Assembly (NCBI RefSeq): GCF_019355395.1 | Contig: NZ_CP048829.1 | Span: 1,701,501-1,765,500, forward strand | Length of the DNA: 64,000 bases | Direction of reading: 5' to 3' | Origin: Chordicoccus furentiruminis | GTDB lineage: Bacteria; Bacillota; Clostridia; Lachnospirales; Lachnospiraceae | Part shown: piece after piece, positions 1 to 9,153 of the stretch | Position numbering within the stretch: position 1 is the first letter of the stretch | Layout of the letters: the number at the start of each line of letters is the position of its first letter | Made by a program: the position numbers and the translations under genes | The notes under the pieces: model-generated | Seen by the model: the letters and a program-made list of their open reading frames with translations, nothing else | What the model was told of the DNA's origin: nothing | The model's database searches: none

Positions 1-1068
1 GAATCTGCCGGCAAGTACTGGATCCCGGTATTCAATGTCCTTGAAAAGACATGCAACGTGATACTTGCTCACCCTAAGTACACCAAACCACAAAAAGGGA
101 ATAAGACCGACCGTAAGGACGCGAAGTGGATATGCGATCTGTTCATGTGCGACATGATCAAGCCTTCCTTTATCCCACCCGCCGAGATTCGTCATCTTCG
201 GGATTTAGTGCGGTACCGGTTCAAACTCACCAACATGCTGACAGGTGAGAAGAACCGTGCACAGAATTGTCTGACTGTATCAAACCTCAAACTTGACGAT
301 GTCTTCAGCGACGTGTTCGGGAAGTCTTCCAGATCGATTACGGAATACATCCTCGCCCATCCCGGTGAAACCTTTGATGTCACTCCTTTTGTGGATAGAA
401 GATGCAAGACCCCAATTGAAGAAATCCAAGCCGCTGTTGACGGCGCTGTCTCTCCAGAACAGGCTATAAAGCTTCGTCAGTGTCTGGACCACATCGATGA
501 GTTGGAAAAGCACAAGGCAGAAATGGAACGGGAAATCCTTCGCGTTTCTGATCCGTACCTTGACGCTCTCGAACTGATCCGCACTGTCCCCGGTTTCGAC
601 AAAAACCCTTTTACGGCGATTCAGATTCTCTCTGAGATTGGCGGCGACATGTCTGTGTTCCCGACAGACAAACATCTTGTTTCCTGGGCAGGATGCTGTC
701 CCCGTAACGATCAAAGCAATTTCAAGATCAAATCCACTCGGATTTCCCGTGCTGGTTCCTATCTTAAACCAGTTTTGGTGCAAGTTGCAAATGCTTTGAT
801 CAAATCGAAGAAACATCCGGAGATCACAGAACGTTACCGCCGTATCAAATCCCACCGCGGGCACAAGAAAGCCATCATCGCTGTCTGCCGTATGCTCCTG
901 ACCGCTATCTGGCACATACTGACAGATCTGAAGCCGTATACAGCTGAAGGGTATCTTGCTCCGCGGCCTGTGAAGACAGAAAAGATTCTCACTACTTCGC
1001 AGGCACTTAATCTGCTGAAGCTCAGAGGCTACGTCATCAAAGACGATCTGCCCGTCACTGCTTCCTGA
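1..1068 (+). CDS. IS110-family transposase, 5' end outside window
   Basis: Cuts and rejoins DNA to move its insertion sequence. The frame is open from base 1 (E-S-A-G-K-Y-W), so the start codon lies upstream. The ESAGKYW motif followed by TDRKDA is the DEDD (RuvC-like) half of IS110 transposases. The C-terminal IS116/IS110/IS902 domain is present, with the VPGF and SWAGCCPRNDQS segments and a serine-bearing SRAGS stretch. The visible 355 residues look undamaged. The element sits against the truncated 3' end of an ISL3 transposase on the other strand (stop at 1119), so it probably inserted into that element. The 50 bases from 1069 to 1118 are probably its end; IS110 elements lack inverted repeats, so the boundary cannot be set. 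Confidence 0.9.
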   Translation, partial: ESAGKYWIPVFNVLEKTCNVILAHPKYTKPQKGNKTDRKDAKWICDLFMCDMIKPSFIPPAEIRHLRDLVRYRFKLTNMLTGEKNRAQNCLTVSNLKLDDVFSDVFGKSSRSITEYILAHPGETFDVTPFVDRRCKTPIEEIQAAVDGAVSPEQAIKLRQCLDHIDELEKHKAEMEREILRVSDPYLDALELIRTVPGFDKNPFTAIQILSEIGGDMSVFPTDKHLVSWAGCCPRNDQSNFKIKSTRISRAGSYLKPVLVQVANALIKSKKHPEITERYRRIKSHRGHKKAIIAVCRMLLTAIWHILTDLKPYTAEGYLAPRPVKTEKILTTSQALNLLKLRGYVIKDDLPVTAS

Positions 1069-1118
1069 TTAGGTCGTGTCTATATTTGCTTTTCAAAGAC
1101 CCCTTGAGGGTTTGTTTG

Positions 1119-2198
1119 CTATGCCCTCTTTACGATATCTAACCGCCTACCTCTTTTTTCAAACTTTGCTTCATAACCCTCTTTCCGGACGTACTCTTCC
1201 TTGGGAAAGATGGAACCGGACCGGCTGATCGGCTCACCTGTCCTGGCTTGCGCATCTTTCGCCTGAAGCGTTGATCGACTTGACATCAGGATGTAACGGG
1301 TCTTTTTTAAAGCCCTTGCCTCCTCCATAAGGCCTTCCTCATACAGGCGGCGCTGCTCGTCCTTGCGGACTTCACTGACCACCTTGTCGTTGAAGTTCTT
1401 TACGATGTGGAAGTAATCGAACACCGGCTGTATCCAGGGGCATTTTTCCTCAAAAGCCTCCTGGAAATCGGAGTTCATGTCGCAGGCGACGGCCTCGACA
1501 GAGTCCATCCATTCCAGGCCGACATGGTCGATGAAGTCATAGACCACCTGCTTTTTCTTCCCATGGGAGATCCAGAGGATATGGCCGGTATCAAGATCTA
1601 TGATGTGGGTGGCATAGCGGTGGCCGTTGTGGAGCTTGAACTCATCAATGGCAAGCATTTTTGCCGGCTGCTCCGGTCTGATCAGTTTCGTGCCGTCGAT
1701 GGTATAGAGCTCCTTCAGGCGCTTAAGGTCTAAGGCTTTGACCGTGTTCTTTCCGAGCCCGGTGATCTCAGCTACCTGCTTGAGCGTGTAAGTGCCAAGT
1801 GCCAACAGATCCCTGGTATACTGGTACAGTTCCACAGATATCTGATGGCCGTCTGCTTTGAACGGAACAGACTGCATATGGGAATGTCCGCATTTGCAGA
1901 TGAGCTGCACGCGGTCAAAATGGATCGCACTGAGGCTTCCGCCAAAGCAAAGATGCCGGAGCGTAAGATCCCGGTGACCGTTGATGTGCATACGGCTTCC
2001 ACACTTTGGACATCTGCGGTCAGCATCCGCCAGATCGAGCTTGCCGTTAAAGCACAACACTTCGCGGCCGGAAGCTGCCCGGTGTACGCTTGTGTCAGAA
2101 TTATTAAAGCCTTCCAGCCGGGAGGGGATGCTTAAAAAAGTATATCTGTTTTCAGAGAATGCCAGTTGTCCATCGGACTCAGTATGTGTATAATTCAT
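1119..2198 (-). pseudogene. ISL3-family transposase, C-terminally truncated
   Basis: Transposase of the ISL3 family. It has an N-terminal zinc ribbon (CPKCGSRMHINGH and later CKCGH), a helix-turn-helix (TLKQVAEITGLGKNTVK), and the DDE catalytic start AIDEFKLHNGHRYAT followed by ACDMNSDF. The family is usually over 400 residues. This one stops at 359 after RRLDIVKRA, before the final catalytic Glu, next to the IS110 element, so it is most likely inactive. The disrupted sugar-binding protein gene at 2492 suggests that the ISL3 element landed there first. Confidence 0.85.
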
Positions 2199-2491
2199 GT
2201 ACGGGCCACCGCCTTGTTGAGTTTGTACACTTCTGCCAGGAAATACAGTCTCAACTATAGACGATGGTCCTTTTTCTATGCAACTGTTTTTGGCCCGGTT
2301 TAAGGGCCGGGGCGTCCTTACGCCCCTTGATTACCCTGCCGCTCCTGGATGGAGCAGTGTCAGGGGAAGAAGGCCTTTTATGCTCACGCCCTTTGGGCGG
2401 GAGGGATAAATGGCCGGATGACCTTGACACTGGTACAGCCAGGTGCTACCTGAAATTACCTGGGATACCACCTATCCCATAAGAAAAGTGA
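2199..2491. other. ISL3 upstream end and junction to host DNA
   Basis: No credible gene. This 293-base stretch lies between the ISL3 transposase start (reading leftwards) and the remnant of a sugar-binding protein. It carries GC-rich inverted segments (for example GGCCCGG and CCGGGGCG near 2290-2330) and probably the outer end of the ISL3 element. The true IS/host junction is around 2485-2495 but cannot be set without the empty site. Confidence 0.4.
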
Positions 2492-3079
2492 TTGACCCAT
2501 AATTTCTTCGACTTCATCGACCTTGCGAAGAAGTACGGCGACAAGAAGCCGCTGGAGACCGACCTCTCTGCGGAGGAAGCTGCCTTTGCCAACGGCGAAG
2601 CGGCGATGACGCTGGGCCAGGGCGCCTGGATCGAGGCGGACTGCCTGAAGATCAACCCGGACCTGAAGATCGGGTTCAACGGCTATCCGGTTTCCGATCA
2701 TGCGGCGGACTGCAAGGTGATCGCCGGCTCGGATCAGGCGCTGCATGTCTACAAGGATTCGAAGAACCTTCAGGCGGTGCTGGATTTCGTGAATTACTGG
2801 TATACCTCTGATTACGGCAAGAGCTGGTTCACCAGGGTGGCCGGTGTGGTTCCGCCGATCAAGACCACAGAGCAGAGCGATTACGAGGTCATCAAGCAGG
2901 GCAATGAGCTGGCTGAGAAGAACGGAACCGGCGCGCTGGCGATCTGCTACTCCACCGATTCGTGGCATCAGGCGTTCGGCCAGATCATGCAGTCGTACCT
3001 GACGGGTACCTACGATAAGGATCAGGCCTGCAGTGAGATCGAGAAGCAGTGGAAGGCGACCGACGGTCAGGGCGAGTGA
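2492..3079 (+). pseudogene. sugar ABC transporter substrate-binding protein, N-terminal part lost
   Basis: C-terminal lobe of an extracellular sugar-binding protein (SBP_bac_1/MalE type). The motifs FANGEAAMTLGQGAW, GSDQALHVYKDSKN and VLDFVNYWYTSDYGKSWF are typical of CUT1 binding proteins. About 195 residues remain of the usual 420-440. The signal peptide and N-lobe are missing, and the frame is closed by a stop at 2489 at the IS junction. The broken gene is followed by a terminator-like hairpin and the alpha-xylosidase gene, so it probably bound a xylose-containing oligosaccharide. No permease genes lie between it and the xylosidase. Confidence 0.85.
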
Positions 3080-3152
3080 CCGCGTGAGAAGACAGAACCT
3101 GTCTGCCGGACATCGGATGAACATGTATCCGGCAGCGGAAGCGTATGGCAGC

Positions 3153-3202
3153 GGGCGGAGCGGGTGATACCGGAAAGGCGGAACCGCTCCGCCCACTTTT
3201 TT
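3153..3202 (+). terminator. hairpin with T-run between binding-protein remnant and yicI
   Basis: An 11-bp stem (GGGCGGAGCGG at 3153-3163, CCGCTCCGCCC at 3184-3194) is followed by ACTTTTTT. It is a good intrinsic terminator or attenuator just ahead of the xylosidase ribosome site. Confidence 0.75.
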
Positions 3203-3220
3203 CAGAGAGAGGACGGATCT

Positions 3221-5545
3221 ATGAAGTTTACGGAAGGCTTCTGGCTCAGGAACGAACGGGCGGACGCCCACTACACGGCGGAGGTCTATGAGACGAAACG
3301 GACGGAGCACGGATTCACCGCGCTGATGCCGTTTCAGAAAACGCTTGCGCGGAATCAGACCATCGACATCGGCGCGCTGACGGTGAGCTTCCGGGCTGCG
3401 GCGCACAATGCGGTTACGGTGACGCTGACTCATCACGCGGGCTATGACGCGAAAGCGCCGCTCTTCGACGTCCGTGAGACGCCGGAGGAGAGTGTGGTCA
3501 GCGAGACGGATGAGGAGATCTGCCTCACTACCGGCGCCTTAAGCGTGCGGGTCAGCAAGGCGGACGGCACCTATCAGTTCGAGGCGGACGGACAGGTGAT
3601 CACCCGCTGCGGTTTCCGGAACGCCGCCTATATCCGCTGGGACCCGAAGCCGGCTTCCTACGGGCCGGACGAGCGGTATCTTTCCGAGAAGGACTGCACG
3701 CCGTATATGCTGACGGAGCTGACGATCCGGCCGGATGAGAAGATCTACGGACTCGGCGAGCGCTTCACGGAATTTGTCAAAAACGGCCAGCAGGTCGATA
3801 TGTGGAACGAGGACGGCGGCACTGCGTCGCAGCGGGCCTACAAGAACATTCCCCTCTATCTGTCCAGCAAGGGATACGGCGTCTTCGTCAATGATCCGGG
3901 GGATGTTTCGTTTGAGGTCGGCAGCGAGAAGGCCGGTGCGGTCGGGTTCAGCGTGAAGGGCGAATCGATGACCTACACCCTGTTCTACGGGCCGGACCTG
4001 AAGGATGTGCTGCGGACCTATACGGGCATGACCGGACGTCCCGCGCTGCCGCCGGCCTGGTCCTTCGGACTCTGGCTCTCCACCTCCTTCACCACCAGTT
4101 ATGATGAGAAGTCAGTGACGGCGATGATCGACGAGATGGAGCGCCGTGCGATTCCGCTTTCCGTCCTCTATCTGGACTGCTTCTGGATGAAGGAATTCCG
4201 CCTCTGCGGCATGGAATGGGACAAGGCGGTCTTCCCGGATCCCGAGGCAATGCTGGCCCGTTACCACGCGCGGGGACTGAAGGTGGGATGCTGGATCAAT
4301 CCTTATGTGGCCCAGAACACGGCGATGTTTGAGGAAGGAGCGGAGAAGGGCTACTTCCTGATGCGCCGGGACGGCCGCGGCGTGTGGCAGACCGATCACT
4401 GGCAGTACGGCATGGCGATTGTGGACTTCACCAACCCGGAGGCGCGGCGCTGGTGGCAGGAGCATCTGAGAGCGGTGCTCCGGGCCGGTATCGATTCGGT
4501 GAAGCTGGATTTCGGCGAGAGAATCCCCGTTGACGTCCGCTATGCGGACGGCAGCGATCCGGTGAGGATGCATAACCGCTACACGCTTCTTTACAATCAG
4601 GCGGCCTTTGAGGTGATTGAGGAGGAGAAGGGCCGCGGCCAGGCTGTGGTGTTCTCACGGAGCGCGACGGTCGGAAGCCAGCGATTCCCCCTGCACTGGG
4701 GCGGCGACTGCTACGCGACGTACTCGTCGATGGCGGAGACGCTGAGAGGCGGACTGTCCTTCACGATGTCCGGTTTCTCCTTCTGGAGCCATGACATCTC
4801 CGGCTTCGAGAGCACCGCAACGCCGGATCTCTACAAGCGCTGGGTGCAGTTCGGCCTTCTGAGCTCCCACAGCCGTCTGCACGGCAGCACCAGCTACCGG
4901 GTGCCGTGGCTGTTCGGCGAGGAGGCCTGCGATGTGGTCCGTGCCTTCGTACAGCTGAAATGCAGACTGATGCCCTATCTGTACGGGCTCTCCGCGGAGG
5001 CTCACGAGACGGGCGTTCCGGTGATGCGGTCGATGGTGCTGGAGTTCGGCGACGACCCGGCGGTTCTTTCACTGGAAATGCAGTACATGCTGGGAAGCGC
5101 GCTGTTGGTGGCCCCGGTCTTCAGCGAGGAGGGAACCGCGCGTTTCTATCTTCCGGACGGGCGCTGGACGGAATGGTTCAGCGGCCGGACGGAGGAGGGC
5201 GGCCGCTGGAGGAGCGGCACATACGACTACTTCTCCCTGCCGCTCTATGTGCGGGAGAACACGCTGCTTCCCTACGGGTCGCGGGATGACCGTCCGGACT
5301 ACGACTACCGGAAGGAACTGGAGATCCGCTGGTACACGCCGAAGGCCGGCGAGCCGGCCCGGGTGCGTCTTGTGGACATGCAGGGCGAGCCGGCCGGCGA
5401 TCTGGAGGCGGTCTGGGACGGTGCGCGTCTGACGGTCCGCTCCGACCGGCCGATGGACGGTCTCCGTCTTACCGTGCTAGACAACGGACGGAAGCTGGAA
5501 ACCGTGCTCACGGGACGGGAGACGCAGGCGGACTACGCGGGGTGA
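3221..5545 (+). CDS. yicI: GH31 alpha-xylosidase (YicI type)
   Basis: Hydrolyses alpha-xylosidic bonds at the non-reducing ends of xyloglucan- or isoprimeverose-type oligosaccharides in the cytoplasm. At 774 residues it matches E. coli YicI (772). The GH31 nucleophile lies in KLDFGERIP (Asp430) and the acid/base in HWGGDCYATY (Asp496); the 66-residue spacing equals that of YicI. The loop WLSTSFTTSYDE is also YicI-like. The start at 3221 is chosen because GAGAGAGGACG precedes it and the family N-terminus begins MKFTEGFW; an upstream ATA/GTG-type extension is not needed. There is no signal peptide. The gene lies behind the disrupted binding-protein gene, so its original promoter may be lost. 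The exact substrate is inferred. Confidence 0.93.
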   Translation: MKFTEGFWLRNERADAHYTAEVYETKRTEHGFTALMPFQKTLARNQTIDIGALTVSFRAAAHNAVTVTLTHHAGYDAKAPLFDVRETPEESVVSETDEEICLTTGALSVRVSKADGTYQFEADGQVITRCGFRNAAYIRWDPKPASYGPDERYLSEKDCTPYMLTELTIRPDEKIYGLGERFTEFVKNGQQVDMWNEDGGTASQRAYKNIPLYLSSKGYGVFVNDPGDVSFEVGSEKAGAVGFSVKGESMTYTLFYGPDLKDVLRTYTGMTGRPALPPAWSFGLWLSTSFTTSYDEKSVTAMIDEMERRAIPLSVLYLDCFWMKEFRLCGMEWDKAVFPDPEAMLARYHARGLKVGCWINPYVAQNTAMFEEGAEKGYFLMRRDGRGVWQTDHWQYGMAIVDFTNPEARRWWQEHLRAVLRAGIDSVKLDFGERIPVDVRYADGSDPVRMHNRYTLLYNQAAFEVIEEEKGRGQAVVFSRSATVGSQRFPLHWGGDCYATYSSMAETLRGGLSFTMSGFSFWSHDISGFESTATPDLYKRWVQFGLLSSHSRLHGSTSYRVPWLFGEEACDVVRAFVQLKCRLMPYLYGLSAEAHETGVPVMRSMVLEFGDDPAVLSLEMQYMLGSALLVAPVFSEEGTARFYLPDGRWTEWFSGRTEEGGRWRSGTYDYFSLPLYVRENTLLPYGSRDDRPDYDYRKELEIRWYTPKAGEPARVRLVDMQGEPAGDLEAVWDGARLTVRSDRPMDGLRLTVLDNGRKLETVLTGRETQADYAG

Positions 5546-5590
5546 GATGCAGTCCGCTCTGCTGAAGAAAACGGAATACGCAAAGGAGAA

Positions 5591-5625
5591 GCCGCCGCGC
5601 AGGGAATGCGCGGCGGCTTTGTCTG
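5591..5625 (+). terminator. intrinsic terminator after yicI
   Basis: A 10-bp perfect GC stem (GCCGCCGCGC at 5591-5600, GCGCGGCGGC at 5608-5617) with a 7-base loop, then TTTGTCTGT. Confidence 0.75.
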
Positions 5626-5778
5626 TATTGTCTGCAGTGCGTCCGGTGATCGGGAGAAAAGGGACGAAGCGGAGGCTAAAGCAGTTTGTCGTGGCGGACC
5701 GGGGATGAAAGACTGAAATAATATTTCTAAATTTGAAAAACAGAGCGTGTTTATTTCTTCGATCAACGGAAAGAAAAT

Positions 5779-5896
5779 GCAATTTGATAATAAAAATTTG
5801 CATAAAATGAGCCCTTCTGTGGAATGTATGCCATAATTATCTGAAAAATGTGAACACATAGCACAAATCAGAAGTAGAAAAATTTCGCAATTTGAT
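5779..5896. promoter_or_regulatory. repeated GCAATTTGAT motif, candidate operator pair
   Basis: GCAATTTGAT occurs at 5779-5788 and 5887-5896 in an AT-rich leader quite unlike the surrounding GC-rich genes. Each copy is followed by an A-rich tract. It lies upstream of the promoter of the next sugar operon and is a plausible binding site for that operon's RpiR regulator (12411) or for catabolite control. No binding evidence can be read from sequence. Confidence 0.35.
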
Positions 5897-5924
5897 GAAA
5901 ATGAATTTCTACGATGCGGCTTGA

Positions 5925-5952
5925 TTGACAAAAAATTACAGACTGCTATGAT
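5925..5952 (+). promoter_or_regulatory. sigma-A promoter of the first sugar operon
   Basis: TTGACA at 5925-5930 and TATGAT at 5947-5952 with 16 bases between. It is followed by a 50-base leader and an AGGAGG ribosome site. Confidence 0.8.
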
Positions 5953-5965
5953 GTTGATAACAATC

Positions 5966-5984
5966 GTTCAGCGAGGTGCTGAAC
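5966..5984 (+). promoter_or_regulatory. inverted repeat just downstream of the promoter
   Basis: GTTCAGC (5966-5972) and GCTGAAC (5978-5984) around a 5-base spacer sit about 8 bases after the expected transcription start. It is either an operator that blocks the promoter or a short leader hairpin. Confidence 0.5.
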
Positions 5985-6004
5985 AAAAAGCAGGAGGTAT
6001 GTCT

Positions 6005-7309
6005 ATGAAAAAGCATGTTTCACAGAAGGTGCTCGCTTCGACGCTGGCTTGTGTGATGGCAGTCGGCATGGGCGCGGCATGTGTTTCCGCTGACAGCAGT
6101 GTGGCGGAGGCGCCGACATCGGATGTCACGCTTGAGTTTCAGCAGTGGTGGGGCGTCGAGCTCCCGGACGGCTATCTTCAGAAGGTCGTCGATGATTACA
6201 AGGCCAAAACCGGTGTGACAGTCAAGCTGCTGAACGCTCCGTGGGCAGACACGAAGACGGCGATCACGGCCGGAGCCAGCACGGGGACGGTGGCCGACAT
6301 CATGAGTGTGGACGGCGCGTGGCTGTATGACTTCGTCGATCAGGGTATTCTGACCGACATGAGCGCCCTGATGGAGGCGGACGGCTACGATACGTCGGCG
6401 CTGGCGGATCAGTGGCAGATCGACGGCAAGACCTACGCGATCCCGCAGATCAACTACGCTTACCCGATGTTTGTCAACATGGATATTCTGAAGGACAGCG
6501 GCATCACGGATCTGCCGAAGACATGGTCGGAATTTGAGGAGGCCTGCAAGAAGATCACGGCGAAGGGCTATGACGCATTCGGGCTGAATCTTGATACGGC
6601 CAATCCGAACGGCATTCAGAACGTGTTCATGGGCTTTGCGTGGGCTTCCGGCATCAAGATGAAGGACGACAGCGGCAATTACAAGATCTCCGGCAATAAG
6701 GATCTTCAGGATTTCGCTGATTTCATGAAGAAGCTGAATGACGACGGATCTATCTACGCCGGCAAGGAGACCCTCTCCGAGGCGGATATGACCGGTAACT
6801 TCGCTTCCGGCAAGGTCGCGTTCTGCATCAACTCCACCGCACAGCTGAGCGCGTACAGGGATGCGGGCATCAACGTCGCGGCGATGCCGGTTCCGGTGAA
6901 GGACGGCTACACGGGCAAGAGCGGCATGTGCGTAGCAAGCTGGGCCTGCGGTATTTCGGACAGCAGCAAGCACAAGGATGAGGCGATGAAGTTCGTCGAG
7001 TATCTGATGAGCGGACTGGACGGTAAGGACGGTTCGGTGGATGCGGAAATGTCCGTGACACAGTCCGGATTCCCGGGCAGCACGGTTGCTAAGCCGGATT
7101 ACAGCAAGGCGGACGAGGTGTTCCAGGATGTGTACAAGAACTACTCGGACAACTGCTATCCGATCAACGAGTTCGTCGGCATGAAGGAAGCCAACACCGT
7201 GATGACGGATATGACGAACGATCTGATCAAGTTCTTTGACGGAGAGGAAGATTCCGCGAAGCTTCTTGACAATATGCAGGCGGCTGTGGACGACGTCTAT
7301 AACAGCTGA
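6005..7309 (+). CDS. sugar ABC transporter substrate-binding protein
   Basis: Extracellular sugar-binding protein of a CUT1 importer; 434 residues. An N-terminal signal peptide (MKKHVSQKVLASTLACVMAV) is followed by the family segments EFQQWWGVELPDGYLQKVVDDY and NMDILKDSGITDLPKTWSEF (partial motifs). The start at 6005 is preferred because AGGAGG at 5992-5997 is 7 bases away; the in-frame ATG at 5999 is too close. A Cys occurs at GAAC near the signal-peptide end, but it is a poor lipobox, so lipoprotein status is uncertain. It is the first gene of an operon with permeases, a kinase-family protein and aldolases. The ligand is probably a small hexose-containing sugar (inferred). Confidence 0.9.
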   Translation: MKKHVSQKVLASTLACVMAVGMGAACVSADSSVAEAPTSDVTLEFQQWWGVELPDGYLQKVVDDYKAKTGVTVKLLNAPWADTKTAITAGASTGTVADIMSVDGAWLYDFVDQGILTDMSALMEADGYDTSALADQWQIDGKTYAIPQINYAYPMFVNMDILKDSGITDLPKTWSEFEEACKKITAKGYDAFGLNLDTANPNGIQNVFMGFAWASGIKMKDDSGNYKISGNKDLQDFADFMKKLNDDGSIYAGKETLSEADMTGNFASGKVAFCINSTAQLSAYRDAGINVAAMPVPVKDGYTGKSGMCVASWACGISDSSKHKDEAMKFVEYLMSGLDGKDGSVDAEMSVTQSGFPGSTVAKPDYSKADEVFQDVYKNYSDNCYPINEFVGMKEANTVMTDMTNDLIKFFDGEEDSAKLLDNMQAAVDDVYNS

Positions 7310-7355
7310 CAACCGGCCCGGTTTTAACAATTGACCGATGGTATGAGAGAACGCG

Positions 7356-7390
7356 CAGGGATGAGGGATGTGGTCATTCCCTCATCCCTG
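7356..7390 (+). terminator. long hairpin between binding protein and permease genes
   Basis: A perfect 12-bp stem (CAGGGATGAGGG at 7356-7367, CCCTCATCCCTG at 7379-7390) with an 11-base loop and no T-run. It probably stabilises the upstream mRNA or attenuates, giving more binding protein than permease. Confidence 0.65.
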
Positions 7391-7412
7391 TTCGCTTCAC
7401 GGAGACAGGGTA

Positions 7413-8297
7413 ATGGGAAAACGTATCAAAAAGAATCTGACGCCGTACGGGTATCTGGCACCGACGATTGTTCTGATGGTTCTCCTTCTGGTTCTGCCGA
7501 TCTGCATGGTCGTCTTTTATTCCTTCCAGAAGAACGCAATCGTCGTGAAGAACCTTGATTTCACAGGGCTGAAAAATTATCAGAAAACGCTGGAAGATGA
7601 GGAATTTATCACGGCGGTCAAAAACACGGTATACTTCGTGATCGTCAGTGTGATCGCCCATCTGGGACTCGGACTTCTGTTCGCCTCTCTTCTTAATTCA
7701 AGACAGTTTGGAATCAGAACAAAGTCATTTTTCCGGATCATCTATATTCTTCCGTGGGTCTTCACCGCGTCGGTCATCGCGATTCTGTGGAAGCTGATGC
7801 TGCAGCCGCAGGGTATTATCAATTACCTGCTGTCGTTCACTCACGTCATCGGAAAGAACTTTGAGTGGCTCAGTGACCGGAAGATCGCGCTTTACGTGAT
7901 TACGTTCGTCAATATCTGGAGCGGATATCCCTTCTATATGATCAGTATTCTTGCCGGTCTGCAGGGGATCCCGGCGGACCTTTATGAGAGCGCGGTCCTC
8001 GACGGCGCTAACGGACGGCAGCAGTTCTGGTACATCACGCTGACGGAGCTGAAGCCGATTCTGATCAGTATTGCCATGCTGGACTTCATCTGGACACTTC
8101 AGTCCTTCAATGTCATCTGGATGCTGACTGCCGGCGGGCCTGTCAATTCGACGGAGACACTGAGCATTTACATCTACAAGCTGGCCTTCAACAGCAGTCA
8201 GTACGGACTGGCCTCGGCCGCGGCGGTGCTGGTGCTGATCGTATGTGTGATCCTGGCTGTGTTCTATGTCAGACAGCAGCGGAAAGCGAGTGCATGA
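7413..8297 (+). CDS. sugar ABC transporter permease (MalF type)
   Basis: Inner-membrane subunit of the CUT1 importer; 294 residues, about six transmembrane helices. It starts MGKRIKKNLTPYGYLAPTIV, the usual N-terminus of LacF/UgpA-like permeases. The cytoplasmic EAA loop that contacts the ATPase is visible (YESAVLDGANGRQQFWYITL). The ATG at 7413 is chosen because it gives that N-terminus; an upstream in-frame ATG at 7368 lies inside the hairpin. No ATPase gene is in the cluster, so a shared MsmK/MsmX-type ATPase encoded elsewhere is inferred. Confidence 0.9.
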   Translation: MGKRIKKNLTPYGYLAPTIVLMVLLLVLPICMVVFYSFQKNAIVVKNLDFTGLKNYQKTLEDEEFITAVKNTVYFVIVSVIAHLGLGLLFASLLNSRQFGIRTKSFFRIIYILPWVFTASVIAILWKLMLQPQGIINYLLSFTHVIGKNFEWLSDRKIALYVITFVNIWSGYPFYMISILAGLQGIPADLYESAVLDGANGRQQFWYITLTELKPILISIAMLDFIWTLQSFNVIWMLTAGGPVNSTETLSIYIYKLAFNSSQYGLASAAAVLVLIVCVILAVFYVRQQRKASA

Positions 8298-8298
8298 T

Positions 8299-9135
8299 AT
8301 GGTAGGAAGTCAAAAGAAATCACTGAAGATCATACAGCTGATTCTCCTGATCATCGGGGCGTTTTTCGCGGCGTTTCCGATTATCTGGATGCTCTGCTCC
8401 TCTTTTAAGTCCAATTCGCATATTTTCGACTGGCCTCCGAAATTCATCGACGAATCGTTCAGCTTTCGGTCGTATGCCGCGGTCCTGACGGACCCGCAGA
8501 AGTTGCGCTATTTCCTGAACAGCTACATCGTGGCAGGAACCGTTGTGGTTCTTACCCTGTTCATCGGGATTATGGCCGCTTACGCGTTCAGCCGGTTCGA
8601 CTTTCCGGGCCGTTCGCTGATCAATTCGCTGATCGTCAGCGTACAGGCGATTCCGCCGATCGTGCTGCTGATTCCGTATCTGAGTCTGATCGTGACAATG
8701 AAGCTCTTCAATACATACGGAGCGCTGATTCTGACCTATCTTGTCACAACGCTGCCCTACTGCATCCTGATGATGACGGGATACTTCAACACACTGTCGA
8801 GAGAACTGGACGAAGCGGTCATGATTGACGGAGGCTCCCGCTGGAAAGCACTCTGGAGCGTACTGGTTCCGGTCTCCATTCCGGGACTCGTTTCGGTTGG
8901 CATGTACACGTTCATGAACGCGTGGAATGAGTATCTGTTCGCTCTGGCACTGACAAAGACGGATGATATGCGTACCGTTCCGATCGGGATCAATCTGCTG
9001 ATGGGACAGCATACCTACGACTGGAGTCAGATGATGGCGATGTCCGTGATCGGCTCGATTCCGGTTCTGATTCTCTTCCTGTTCTTCCAGAAGTATTTCA
9101 TCGCCGGTATGACGTCCGGCGCGGTCAAGGGCTGA
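8299..9135 (+). CDS. sugar ABC transporter permease (MalG type)
   Basis: Second membrane subunit; 278 residues with about six transmembrane helices, starting MVGSQKKSLKIIQLILLII. The EAA loop is LDEAVMIDGGSRWKALWSVL, and it ends in the typical KYFIAGMTSGAVKG. It begins one base after the stop of the MalF-type gene, implying translational coupling. An in-frame ATG at 8266 inside the previous gene would add 11 hydrophilic residues and is less likely. Confidence 0.9.
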   Translation: MVGSQKKSLKIIQLILLIIGAFFAAFPIIWMLCSSFKSNSHIFDWPPKFIDESFSFRSYAAVLTDPQKLRYFLNSYIVAGTVVVLTLFIGIMAAYAFSRFDFPGRSLINSLIVSVQAIPPIVLLIPYLSLIVTMKLFNTYGALILTYLVTTLPYCILMMTGYFNTLSRELDEAVMIDGGSRWKALWSVLVPVSIPGLVSVGMYTFMNAWNEYLFALALTKTDDMRTVPIGINLLMGQHTYDWSQMMAMSVIGSIPVLILFLFFQKYFIAGMTSGAVKG

Positions 9136-9153
9136 GGCGGACAGGAGACGATC

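Noticed and set aside
2264-2482. 72-codon plus-strand frame between ISL3 and the binding-protein remnant
   Set aside because: Low-complexity GC-rich IS end with no family features.
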